Source of the DNA: Salisapilia sapeloensis
Lineage: Eukaryota; Oomycota; Peronosporomycetes; Peronosporales; Salisapiliaceae
Direction: 5' to 3'
NCBI GenBank assembly: GCA_023334545.1
Contig: JAADVB010000014.1
Location: 62,001 to 126,000, forward strand
Length of the DNA: 64,000 bases
A program made the translations under genes and the position numbers. Positions 47,118 to 56,877 of this stretch are shown in pieces (the stretch's first letter is position 1; each line of letters starts with the position of its first letter). The notes under the pieces are model-generated. The model ran no database searches, was not told where the DNA came from, and saw only the letters and a list, made by a program, of their open reading frames with translations.

Positions 47118-48693
47118 ATGGCAGGCGAGACTACTGGTGAGACCGATGGCAGCACGACGGAGCGCAAGTACGTTTTCCTGCGTGTAAAACGAAAGCGAAC
47201 GGATACTCCACTGGACACATTGCTCATTCAGAAGCAGCCGCAGCTGAAACGACGGCACACTGATGCTTCGAAGAGCTCAAGCGGAGAAGCTCAAGTCGTA
47301 AATGATGAGCATGAAGCTGCTGAATCGACGAAAGCGAGTCAAGAAGATAAGAAGCAATTTATAGATGCATTTGCATCACTCTCGACAAAAGATGAAAGGT
47401 ATACTTATCTTTTTATATGTTTAACGATAGAAATGTAACTCTTATACGCTTCATTCTGCCTCTAGTTTCGTGCTCAAACGCATTGACACGATGCAATCGA
47501 ATGCTCTAGGCGGCATTGATCATTCTTCTAAATGGACAGAACGCATGAAAAAGAAAGTAAAGGCTATGAAAACGGATCGTTCCCACGTCCTACACAAACC
47601 TGTGCCAACTGCACGCCAGTCTATCGCATCCACAGCCAAGGCACATATGAAAGACCAACAGAAACGAGCACATGCACGTCGTCAGAGCGAGATGCAGCGT
47701 GCTCGTAGATTGCCTAGCACTACTGAGGAGAATCAACCTCAATTGGAGATGAAGGAAGAGCAGACATTAAATCTGTCTGGAGTCAAAGTGGTGGATCTGT
47801 CGACTGTCGGAGCGAAATCCACGGAGGATACGCAGACAGAAGGTCTGGAGGTGAGTGGGAAGAAATTGAAGACAAAGCGAGTGCTGACACCTGGTGAGCG
47901 GCAGTTGGACGAAGCTGTTTGGGTCGCATTCCAGCACAACGACTTTGCTGGCTTCTTCCACTTGGCAGCGCAGCCACCTGCAGGTGTAAAAGCAGACGCT
48001 CGTACGTTCCAACGACCGGCAGATGGAGGTAGCGTGCTCATGGCTGCAGCCATGCATGGTCGAGTGGATGTGATTGAGTCTGTCTTGAGGCACGCACCGT
48101 CCAGCGTCTTACTAAAGGACTGGGAGGGCAACACCGCCGCCAATTTTGCGGCACTGCACAATCATCCGTCGGTGGAATCTGCTTTGCTCGCATGCGAAAA
48201 GGCAGAGCTGGATAAGGAGTACGTGTACGACGTCTATTGTGTCGAGACGACACAGGAGCATGATACGGACGAACAAAAGTTGCCAGTAGTGTCCGTCAGC
48301 TCGTCTGTACAGCAGTGGCTGATGGAGGACGCAAAGGCTGAGCAGGACGAAGAGTACGTGAACGAGAACTTGCTTGAGTCGGACATCGATAGCAACGATG
48401 AAGTTGATGGGTATGTGATGTAGATTCTGTCGGATAATAAGACGGTAGCTGATATTATTGCATGACAGAGAAAGCTTGGATTCGAATGATGAAGGATATG
48501 CTCTAAATGATTATCCAGAAGACGAGGAGTCGTCCGAGTCTGACTGGGGCTCGAGTGACTCGGAAGAGGTGAGCTACTTTCTACATGTATTCGACATCAC
48601 TTGCCTCAATTTGTATCTCCGTAGCCCCATGAAAGAATGCATTCTTGGAAGCCATCACACCAGTCTCTCCATCCGGATGAAGCAGACTACTAA
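47118..48693 (+). CDS. SLC7A6OS: IWR1/SLC7A6OS-type RNA polymerase II import factor with ankyrin insertion
   Basis: Iwr1 carries assembled RNA polymerase II into the nucleus. Exons 47118-47398, 47466-48410, 48469-48568 and 48625-48693 give 464 residues. The conserved start is FLRVKRKRTDTPLDTLL; the conserved end is EYVYDVYCVE followed by the acidic DSNDEGYALNDYPEDEESSE block. Between them, at about residues 270-330, lies an ankyrin-like segment (GSVLMAAAMHGRVDVIESVL, NTAANFAALHNHPSVES) that I do not know in other Iwr1 proteins. An earlier ATG at 47064 would add 18 residues. The gene is divergent from LRRC56. Confidence 0.85.
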
Positions 48694-48891
48694 AAGTCTC
48701 GACATCCCTTACGAATCGTTATTGAACAAAATCATTTTCATGCACATAAGTTTTGTATTGGTACAAGTATCCGCTCGTGACAGATACGTCGTTCTTCTCA
48801 TAGGTGTAGCAAAATGGTATAAGATCTAGATGGGTCAAACGGCAAACTACAATCTAGTAGCGTCAACTGACTCGTTGCGTTCCGAGTACAG

Positions 48892-50526
48892 TCAAGGTAG
48901 TGTCGCGCTACGTTCTGGTAGTTTGAACAGTTGCACCGGTTCCGCTCGATTCGAATTCTTGGTCGGCTCGTACATTCCGAGATGACCTCTTGTCGATGCG
49001 TTTTTGGAGGGAACGAAACCCACGATTTTGCTCGTGTCTTTCGAGCTTTGGAGGTAAAAGTTTGCATTCTCCGTGACTGGCAGGCCTTCTGGGACGCCAC
49101 CGACCACAAATCGAGCGCGCTCATCCATCTTCGTACTGAAACGAAGCATACTCGACATTGTCTGTCGACGTAGCACAGACCCGTCACTTCGGACGAGAGA
49201 GATGCGGTCACCGCCTCGAATGGCGCCGTCACGCGTGTGTCCGATGATCTTGAGCATCCAGTTCGCTTCTCGGGTGTTCGAAACGCGATGGCAGCGAACA
49301 GACTTAGACAGGATCTTGGCCTGCCGCTTCGTCCGGTTGGACACTTGCATCACCATCCCGGCGTTCGTGGTAAAAGCTAGCTGTAGCAGCTGACCGTTCT
49401 GCAGCACCGGTTCTTCCGTGACACCATCGACGTCAAGTGCATCACCGAGACTTAGCTTTTCGTCCTTATCTTCATCCAAATCGTCATTGTCTCCTTCCAA
49501 AAGGAAGTCGAACCCTGGGACGGACCAGTTGCGACGATGCGTACGGTTCGTTTGCGGCGCCATTTGCTCCCATGGCGACGTATTTAACCGACGACGATTC
49601 CGCTTTTTCTTAGACGATGGCGGATCCTCCGTAACGCACCCTCTTGACGAGCGAAGCGTCGTGGGTGCATCGAGGTACTGCGCGAACTTTGTCAGTCCAT
49701 TCTGCTCTCGCCATTTTTCCATGTCCATTCCATTTTCCGATTCGATGCCGAGCATGGACGACATGGTCGACGCACTAGTCGAGTTGTCATCAATCCCATC
49801 GCTTTCCGATCCGAAGGACCGTGCTTCGAATGAGACCATGGAAGACGTGGGTGAAGACACTGGACTGATGCCTGTGAGCGTGTCGTTGGCAGTCGTGACG
49901 GTCGTATCACGAAGATCCATGACAATATCGTCCTTTTCGCTGATGTGCGTGTCGGACAGTTGGGATCGAGAGAATACACCTTCGGCATCGCCGATCGTGC
50001 TGCGGTGTAACGGATTGTCGTCCTCCTTGTCGGACGCCATCAACGAGTCGGTCGAGTCGAGACGATAGAAGCCTTGTTGAGATAAAGTCCGGAGCTTGGG
50101 ACTGCCACTGCCATTCGAACTGATGCTTACCTCTGGCTTGTCTTCAAGCTCAGACTCTGGCATGGTCATAGATGATTCCAAAAATCGCCGTGTGAGTCTT
50201 GAAAAAGGTTTTTTGTTTCCGTGTTTTGGTCCGACTGAGGTGACCACGTTCGCGGAAATCGAGTATCGTTGGCCGGCATCGGTGCTAGCATCTTCTTCCG
50301 AGCTAGCAGAGACGTGGAGGCCAGGATCACTGGCGTAGTGCTTGGCGTATTCGTCGCCGACGATATTCGCCTTTTCATTTCGAGACTCGAGTCGCATCGC
50401 TTGCATAAGCGAAGCCTCGGAGCTACAGGAGATGGTTTGTCGACGTTCCAAAGTGCGTTTCTGACGGATGGATCCGGTCGACGAGCTGCGTGTGAGTGCG
50501 ACGGCTCGAGTGGTTTCTATGCCCAT
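48892..50526 (-). CDS. Unknown protein with beta-rich C-terminal domain
   Basis: 544 residues in one exon from the ATG at 50526. The first 390 residues are Ser/Thr-, Asp- and Glu-rich and probably disordered, with many possible phosphosites (LERRQTISCSSEASLM, RRNWSVPGF). The last 150 residues alternate beta-strand-like segments with an even repeat rhythm (QLLQLAFTTNAGMVMQVSNR; AIRGGDRISLVRSDGSVLRR; ANFYLQSSKDTSKIVGFV), suggesting a beta-trefoil or fascin-like fold. I do not recognise the family. It lies convergent with IWR1, and its start faces a gene-poor stretch. Confidence 0.7.
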   Translation of the reverse strand: MGIETTRAVALTRSSSTGSIRQKRTLERRQTISCSSEASLMQAMRLESRNEKANIVGDEYAKHYASDPGLHVSASSEEDASTDAGQRYSISANVVTSVGPKHGNKKPFSRLTRRFLESSMTMPESELEDKPEVSISSNGSGSPKLRTLSQQGFYRLDSTDSLMASDKEDDNPLHRSTIGDAEGVFSRSQLSDTHISEKDDIVMDLRDTTVTTANDTLTGISPVSSPTSSMVSFEARSFGSESDGIDDNSTSASTMSSMLGIESENGMDMEKWREQNGLTKFAQYLDAPTTLRSSRGCVTEDPPSSKKKRNRRRLNTSPWEQMAPQTNRTHRRNWSVPGFDFLLEGDNDDLDEDKDEKLSLGDALDVDGVTEEPVLQNGQLLQLAFTTNAGMVMQVSNRTKRQAKILSKSVRCHRVSNTREANWMLKIIGHTRDGAIRGGDRISLVRSDGSVLRRQTMSSMLRFSTKMDERARFVVGGVPEGLPVTENANFYLQSSKDTSKIVGFVPSKNASTRGHLGMYEPTKNSNRAEPVQLFKLPERSATLP

Positions 50527-50721
50527 GTTGCCGCTGCCGGTGGCTATGTACTTGCGCTAGCGTTCGAATTCACGGACTGAAGTCACGATAGTACCACGCT
50601 CTGCGTTCCTACTCGCACAAACTCAAGTGATGGAAGAGTGGGTAAGCGGAGCGAGGTTTCGGTGGAAGCGAGCGGAAGAAAATTGTATGCGAGTGGAAAC
50701 AGCAGCCACGCAAGCAAACCA

Positions 50722-51010
50722 ATGTCTTCCTTCCCTGGACCTAGCAAGTGTCCTATGTTTCGACTCGAATGGTTTCGTCGAGAAATTTGTATCACGTGCC
50801 AAGTCAAGCCAGAGGGAGGTTGGAAGGCGTGCGCAACGCGGGTCAGGGCACCTATTCGCAGATTCGATCTGGGTGCTGCAGCAGGCTCCTCGCTATCTTG
50901 TTTCTGGTCTGGAAGAACGAAAATGGAGACATGATCGGATGGGAGAGGAGGACGTTGACGAGTACATCGAAAAGAGCAAGCGACGAAGAAAAACGAAGGA
51001 GGAGATATAA
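50722..51010 (+). CDS. Candidate small two-exon gene, 69 residues
   Basis: A tentative call. From the ATG at 50722 (accaATGtctt context) exon 1 reads to 50802 (MSSFPGPSKCPMFRLEWF...). Exon 2, 50882-51010, reads QQAPRYLVSGLEERKW and ends in a strongly charged helix (DEYIEKSKRRRKTKEEI) and a stop. The donor would be GTCAAG, weaker than the norm here. Coding-like amino-acid use is the only support; no family is recognised. A minus-strand frame over the same DNA looks like a shadow. Confidence 0.3.
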
Positions 51011-51683
51011 CTGCCGACGAAGCCATGTCGATTGAACTTGACACGGCGGACTATTGGGGTTGTGGATCGTACGTCAAATCTATGATAAATTTTACAAGTG
51101 ATAGAGCATGGTCGGAAGGCGAAACGTCGTGCAACCCTTGGCAAGGAAGTTACGGTCGGAGGGAGGATGTGCTCGTACGACGCACGTAGCAAACTAGAGC
51201 ATGCGCCTTGTAACTGATGGTACGAAGTGCTGGGTGCAAGTGGGTACTTGGCTAAGCGTTGAAGAGAAATCCGAGGTGGGACCACACGCAAGAATATCCA
51301 CTTTCGGTACGAGATGTGCAAGTCGCCGGTTCCGACGGCACAGTATCTTTGAACAAATTTTGCATCAGAGGCAAAAGGTCGTCATGGACACTGTCGGCAT
51401 GTCATGTCCAACGATTGTACGTCAATTCGTTGAAGCGATACGTGGGAGCTGCCAGCTTGACGCAGCCATCACCACGATTGTCTCGATCATAGTGGCTACC
51501 TCGACTCGTTCTGTCGTACTGGATAATACGATCCGTACAAACAGCCTATACTAATCGACGAAATGTTTGCACATTTAAAAACAAGAGAAAAATGGTCACG
51601 CGATCGTGTTTTCATCCTACTCTAGTCGAATGCAGTAGGCTATATTCTCTTCACTCGACACAGACTTTCGCATTGACTCGTGC
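51011..51683. other. Intergenic region before HSP10
   Basis: About 670 bp. Open frames at 51201-51554 and 51259-51492 overlap in different registers on the plus strand, begin after many stops and resemble nothing. The stretch ends at the HSP10 stop codon at 51684, so it probably includes that gene's 3' untranslated region. Confidence 0.4.
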
Positions 51684-52043
51684 TTATTCGCTGAGCTTGC
51701 CCAGGATGTCATCGTCACGGAAGAGGTGGAAGTCCTGTCCTTCGAGCTTGACGACGCTGCCGCCGTACTCTGGCAGCAAGACCTTGTCACCGACGGCGCT
51801 CTGAGGAGCGATGAGGGATCCTTCCGTCGATCGGAGGCCAGGTCCGACGGCCACGACTTCACCTTCGTTGCCCTGCTTTTCCGACTCGGGCAAGTAGATG
51901 CCACCAGCGGTCTTGGCGACGGCCTCGACCTTTTTCACCAAGACACGGTTGCCAAAGGGAACTAGCTTACGGAGTGCAGAGGTCTATATCACACATATAC
52001 GTTAGATGTGGCGAGGTAGAACGAGACGGAGGATGCTCACCAT
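51684..52043 (-). CDS. HSPE1: Mitochondrial HSP10 (GroES-type co-chaperonin)
   Basis: The lid of the HSP60 folding chamber in the mitochondrial matrix. The coding sequence is split so that exon 1 contributes only the ATG (52043-52041), followed by a GTGAGC donor; exon 2 is 51983-51684, starting TSALRKLVPFGNRVLVKKVE. Together they give 100 residues, the normal length of the family. The mobile loop region (TAGGIYLPESEKQG) and the ends GDKVLLPEYGG and FRDDDILGKL are canonical. The in-phase splice at the ATG is needed because exon 2 alone has no upstream ATG. It is divergent from the CHORD gene, about 180 bp away. Confidence 0.93.
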
Positions 52044-52220
52044 GTTCACTTGCTGTTAGATTGATTTGTCCTGCAAACGATCTATGGCGGCAAATTAAGT
52101 AACAAAAGCCTCGGTCGCTTCTTGTCATTAAAATATAGCACTCGTCCGAAGAGATATATGCGATGCGTACCATCTTTGTACCGACCAGCTATCGAACATG
52201 CACCAGCAAAGTTCGAGAAC

Positions 52221-53334
52221 ATGTCGGTACCGAGTAAGATCGACGGCGCGAAGCCGAAGAAGGTGTACATGCACTATGAGGAAGGTGCGGAGGAGAACCA
52301 CTTGACGCTCAAGATGACCTTGCCGTCCAAGTGGGCTGGTCACAGCGTTGACTACCTTCGAGATGTACGTCCTTTGGTAAGATACGTTCCGACAGTCGGA
52401 TGCCTGACACTTGTGTTCATAGTTCTTCGTCGAGCATTACAATGGCAAGAAGGCAGACAATCAGTTGACGCCAGCAGAGTATCATTTAGAGAAGAAGGGC
52501 AATCGTATGCTCTTTGGAGACGAGCTGCTGCACACTGCCGTCGAAAAGTACGATGACTTGTTCCTCAAGCAAGGTATGTGCTATCCTCCTCTTCCATTCG
52601 TCCAGTAGCTCATGCAATTCCCATAGGTGAATCTCCTCAGCAGCCGACGGAAGAAGAAGGTAGCAAAACTACTTTCCTGTCATCAGATACAATGCTAAAC
52701 CTCATGTGTAGCTAGCAAGCCGGAGGTGGAGGAAGCTGGACTTATTCGTTGTCGCAACCACGGATGCCAGCAAAAGTTCCGGGAGGAGGAGAACCACGAC
52801 GAGGCGTGCCACCACCACGTCCAGCCGCCTCTCTTCCACGACATGAAGAAAGGATGGCAGTGCTGCCCGAATAAGATGGTGTACGACTGGGACGAGTTCG
52901 AGCAGATCCCGACATGCACTGTCGGACGGCACTCGGCCGAAGAGCCGACGACGCTCTTCGCTAAGTCGCCCACCGTCCTCGCAGCGGAGGAGGCGAAGAA
53001 CGCTCCGGAGCAGCCAGCGCCGACGCTCAAGTCCATCGACACATACAACGCCGCCAACCCGGACGCTGTTACAGCAGTCTCGAGCGCGTCGACGGCCAAG
53101 CCCAAGGCGAAGCGGACGGACGGCAAGGCCCAGTGCATCAATTTTGGCTGCCAGCAAGAGTACGTCGTGGCGGAGAACACTGACACGAGCTGCGTCCACC
53201 ACACCGGTCCACCCGTTTTCCACGACGCTGGCAAGTACTGGACGTGCTGCCCGAACAAGGTCAAGTACGACTTCGAAGAGTTCCTCCAGATCCCTGGGTG
53301 TGCCACGTCTGCGCATACGGACGCCAAGGAATAG
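52221..53334 (+). CDS. CHORD-domain protein (RAR1/CHP type)
   Basis: Exons 52221-52364, 52423-52573, 52627-52659 and 52712-53334 give 316 residues. Two zinc-binding CHORD domains are at about 122-184 (CRNHGCQQKF...CHHH, FHDMKKGWQCCPNK) and 248-312 (CINFGCQQEY...CVHH, FHDAGKYWTCCPNK). CHORD proteins work with HSP90 and SGT1 in protein-complex assembly and stress or immune signalling; here a chaperone-associated role is inferred. The N-terminal 110 residues (VYMHYEEGAEENHLTLK...) are not a CHORD and look like a small beta domain. Exon 3 is only 33 bp. Confidence 0.92.
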
Positions 53335-53382
53335 AATTCAAAAAGAGTTTCTATTGAAAATACAAGAGCCTACGAGAGAAAA

Positions 53383-53946
53383 TCACATGATCGTGCATTG
53401 CTTCTTGCTGCCGAGACCCTTGGGCTGATACTTTTCCAAGTATTTGAGCTGACGTAGGTTGATGGCTCCTCGTCGGTACTTGCGGATATGCTCCACGGCG
53501 TTGATCGGGTCTAGACCGTACTCGATGAGTGCAATCGCCACGAGTACTGGTGCTCTGGAGGAAGGTTTAGTATACAGAGGGGGGTTGATGTAGAGATAGA
53601 CGTACCTGCCGAGACCAGCGACGCAGTGTACGGCTATACTCTTGTTGTCCCTGTTATTGGGCGTATTGTCCTTGAAGGTGCTGGTGACGAGAGAGAGCCA
53701 CTGGTCGAGGATCTCAGATCCAGGCGGATCTCCGTCCGGGAACTCGAGCTCATGGACTTGAATGCCAGCAGCTTCGACACTGGCTCGATTGTACGTGACT
53801 TCACAGGCGCGTACGAGGTGCGTGACGTTGTGCTTTTTCAACTCCTTGAGGTACAAGTGGAGATTACTGTCCGTGGGTGCATCCATGATGACAAAGGATA
53901 GGTGCTCCCATACGACGAGCGTGGGTTTATTAGAAGGTGCGATCAT
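53383..53946 (-). CDS. PTP4A: PRL-type protein tyrosine phosphatase (PTP4A)
   Basis: Exons 53946-53606 and 53554-53383 give 170 residues, the length of the family. The catalytic loop is HCVAGLGRAPVLV (CX5R) and an early Asp region reads EFPDGDPPGS. The protein ends in the prenylation signal CTIM (SKKQCTIM), so it should be anchored at plasma or endosomal membranes. PRL phosphatases control growth and magnesium transport through CNNM proteins in animals. The intron splits the Arg of the catalytic loop and is 51 bp without an in-frame stop, so the unspliced frame is also open. It is convergent with the CHORD gene. Confidence 0.95.
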   Translation of the reverse strand: MIAPSNKPTLVVWEHLSFVIMDAPTDSNLHLYLKELKKHNVTHLVRACEVTYNRASVEAAGIQVHELEFPDGDPPGSEILDQWLSLVTSTFKDNTPNNRDNKSIAVHCVAGLGRYVYLYINPPLYTKPSSRAPVLVAIALIEYGLDPINAVEHIRKYRRGAINLRQLKYLEKYQPKGLGSKKQCTIM

Positions 53947-54468
53947 TTTTAAAGTAGAAAGTAGTAGAATAGGCGCGGTAAATTGGCAGTGAGTGCTTTA
54001 TCCCATTCGGGGTTGACACAGATCGAGAGAGGTGACGACCGACGCACGTTGCCACTCCCAGAGCCTGTGGACGCGTCGACGCCAGGCGTTGGAGAAAGAG
54101 TGGTAGGAAGACGTCGTGCTGATGACGAAGTCCAGGATCCGCGAAAGGGCCGGAGAGAGAGAGCGCTCGAGAAACGAGCGACCGAGGGGGTACGAGACGG
54201 ACTTGCACAAGCCGTTCGCCTTCTTTTTATAAATTTCTTCTGACCTGCCGCGATTCGACTTGCTTTCGCTATTGGCACTGTAGAGTGAAGGCATTTGGCA
54301 CCACCAATCGCAAGGGGCCTGATGGGGGAAGCGTCTCGTATGACATATTCGGCATGGTACACGTACGGTATACGCCACGGGCCAAATGGTGCCAGCACAG
54401 AGATTCAGTTTCGAGTCAAGCGATACGTACTGGGCTGCTTGTGTCCATTTCCAATCTGCATCGGGATC
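53947..54468. other. Divergent region between PRL phosphatase and pseudokinase
   Basis: About 520 bp. A plus frame at 53983-54243 and a minus frame at 53998-54639 overlap without a recognisable domain and are taken as chance. The in-frame upstream ATGs of the kinase (54295, 54385 region) would destroy the N-terminal glycine signal MGSCLTK, so they are not preferred starts. Confidence 0.45.
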
Positions 54469-55783
54469 ATGGGCTCTTGCTTGACAAAGTACACGCCGGA
54501 ACAGGATATGGGTAAGGAGCTCGAGTACGAGCTCAATGCAACCAGTCGGAAGCAGAGACAGGACAATGCCACGACGTTCGGCAGCACCTCGCTCTTGGCA
54601 GTACGTCTTGTTTTCTCGAGCTGGATCAGATTTACACATATATTGACTGTGGTATTAGGCAGATGAAGTGGTTTGCCATGAAGAGATTGGCAATGGACCG
54701 TTCGGACCGGTCTTTAAGGGCACGTATCGAGGCAGTGATGTCGCAGTAAAAAAGATGAAGATTAGCCGACCAGATAGAGGTCAAGGTCAGGGCGACATGG
54801 AAATGGACCTTAGTCTCCATGTCTCTCGCATGGGCAGGTACATGCTATCTATCCTATGACTTACGAACGCGGCTGACCGATGCTCTAGTCTGCGTCATCC
54901 GAACATTGTTCTCTTCATGGGTGCTTGTCTTCAAGGATCCTACTTTTGCATCGTCAATGAGTACTGCGCCAGACGCTCTCTCTACGACATCATACATGCA
55001 CCTCCGTCATCCTCTTCACCTCCACCGGAGAAGGAAGAATCGTCCGAACCATCTTCCCAGAAGCACCATCGTCGCGTCACGCTCAAGTGGAAAGACCGGA
55101 TCAACCTCGCTCTGTCAGCGGCGAGAGGACTTGTCTTCTTGCACAGCGCAGATGCACCTCTAGTACACGGCCATCTCAAGAGCTCTAACATTCTCGTCAT
55201 TGATCGATCGACTGCTAAAATCGACTACGGTATGCGCAACGTCGCAGAAGCGCTCGGAGCAGTCTATCCAAATGATCATCTGCAAGACCCGTCATCTTAC
55301 GATACACTCCACCGATGGACAGCACCAGAGCTGTGGAGACAAGGAGAAGAAAAGGTTCGACAAGGAATCGTCCCGACCGGCCTCGCCTGTCCTCAAGCAG
55401 CAGACATTTACTCGTTCGGCATCATCATGTACGAATTGCTGACAGAACAGATTCCATTCGCAGAGGTAGAAAACAATCGCGAGTTGAGAAGTCACATTGC
55501 TTCGTGCAACCGACCGGACCTGTCCAAGTATTCGAAGAACTCGAATTGGAAGGAGTTGATGACAAGGTGTTGGGCGCAATCGCCGACGCGTCGTCCGTCG
55601 GCGCAGGAGCTCGTAAGTGTGTTGGAAAGCATTAAAGCAGACGAGTTGGAGAAAAAGAACAAGGGTAAACAGGACGTGAAGGCTGTGAATAGCAACCGAG
55701 CAGATTACATGTACGCAGATCGACCACGGTCCAAGTCGAAACCAAAGTCCAAGTTCACTACCAACGTCCGCATCGCTACATAG
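54469..55783 (+). CDS. Myristoylation-signal TKL-like pseudokinase
   Basis: Exons 54469-54600, 54659-54837 and 54889-55783 give 401 residues. The start MGSCLTKY has Gly2, Cys4 and Thr6 and fits N-myristoylation plus palmitoylation, so membrane anchoring is inferred. The kinase domain has the glycine loop GNGPFGPVFKG, the ATP lysine in VAVKKMK, and alphaE-loop DYG in place of DFG. The catalytic loop reads VHGHLKSSNIL: the HRD aspartate is replaced by His, so phosphotransfer should be lost or very weak. A Ser/Pro-rich insert (PSSSSPPPEKEESSEP) sits between beta5 and alphaE. The APE motif WTAPELW is kept. It is convergent with ALKBH7. Confidence 0.85.
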
Positions 55784-55868
55784 AGTTTCCTTCCGCCGGT
55801 TGTCGTCCAGTTTTGTCCTTTTGGAAAAAGATAGTTTCGTTCGGGAAAGAATAAAAACAAAAAACGTT

Positions 55869-56771
55869 TTATTGCTCGTATGCTGGGAGGTTCGGGTTGA
55901 TGGCCCGCATCATGATAGAGATGCGTCGAGTCCGATGGACGGGCGTGTCTTGCTTAAACACTTGGTCACCCGGCAGAATCTCGTGCGTGTAATTGTATCG
56001 AACGCGACCTCTGTATCCTAGATTAGTGCGCGTGACAATGGAATTTGATACAAGAGACGTACGTCATCATGTAAAGCGAGCGGCGACTGAGATGCAGATC
56101 TATTTGGTTGTCGGCGTCTTCTTCTCGGAAGCGCATAATGCTAGGAGATAACAGACTCAGACCGGCTACTACCTGCCCAGAGAACTAAGGTATGATAGAA
56201 TTAGACTTTTTGAATAAGAAATTGGTCGCAGTGTGGATACTTTGACGGCATCAACATGAGGCATTATATACCCGTCTGCAGCGAGATCGATGACGTGGTA
56301 CGAGTCCTTGTACTCATACTCGGTCGGAAAAATGGTTGCATCTCGCACTCTCTCCAGTATTTTTCTCGTTTCTACAATTTGTCGTGTTATTGACGCACGA
56401 TACGATTGTTTTCATCTGCATCTACCGTCACTCCATTGATGAGGCATTCGCTCGGTTTCCTTGTACTTGACAATCACCTGATCCCAATGGTCTTTTTGAA
56501 GACGTCGCTTCTTCATGATACGAGTACATTCTTCTGCAATAAATTGCTCTTCTTCCGGAGTGACGACGCCTTCTAATAGTTGCAAGTCGCTCTCTTGCAC
56601 GTGAGGATCATGGCATTGAGAAGCATCCAGCCCCTCAATACTTGCCCATGGCTGGACCAGGCACTTTCTTCCAGGTTCTGACACAGATAGTACGCTATAT
56701 TCTTTGCATCGAGCCATTGAATGCATTGAAAATAGCCTTCTAGGCCGCAGTAGCATCCTCTTGGCGTACAT
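55869..56771 (-). CDS. ALKBH7: ALKBH7-type mitochondrial 2-oxoglutarate/iron dioxygenase
   Basis: Exons 56771-56426, 56371-56241, 56184-56063 and 56010-55869 give 246 residues. The conserved ALKBH7 core reads GYIMPHVDAVK (the HxD iron ligands), FSGQVVAGLSLLSPSIMRF, then RYNYTHEIL (distal His) and RRISIMMR (the 2-oxoglutarate Arg pair). In mammals ALKBH7 is a mitochondrial enzyme involved in cell death and tRNA or fatty-acid metabolism, with a debated substrate. The N-terminus (MYAKRMLLRPRRLFSMHSM) looks like a mitochondrial presequence. The last acceptor was chosen by family length: it falls after GGATACAG, not after the upstream ATCTAG. Confidence 0.9.
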
Positions 56772-56877
56772 GATAGCTCGAAAATGGGCTTTTGCGTTTT
56801 CTTGTTACACTCGCGTGAGTTGTACCGTGATGGTACCATATAAACGTATTTTAAATGTATATACAATTTCCAACCAA

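Noticed and set aside
50583-51044. 153-codon minus-strand frame
   Set aside because: Composition is Ser/Pro/Leu-rich without a domain and overlaps the more coding-like plus frame; treated as a shadow.
51201-51554. Plus-strand frames upstream of HSP10
   Set aside because: Two registers overlap, with no similarity and no natural start context.
53998-54639. 213-codon minus-strand frame opposite the pseudokinase start
   Set aside because: It runs antisense over a clear coding exon and has no domain.
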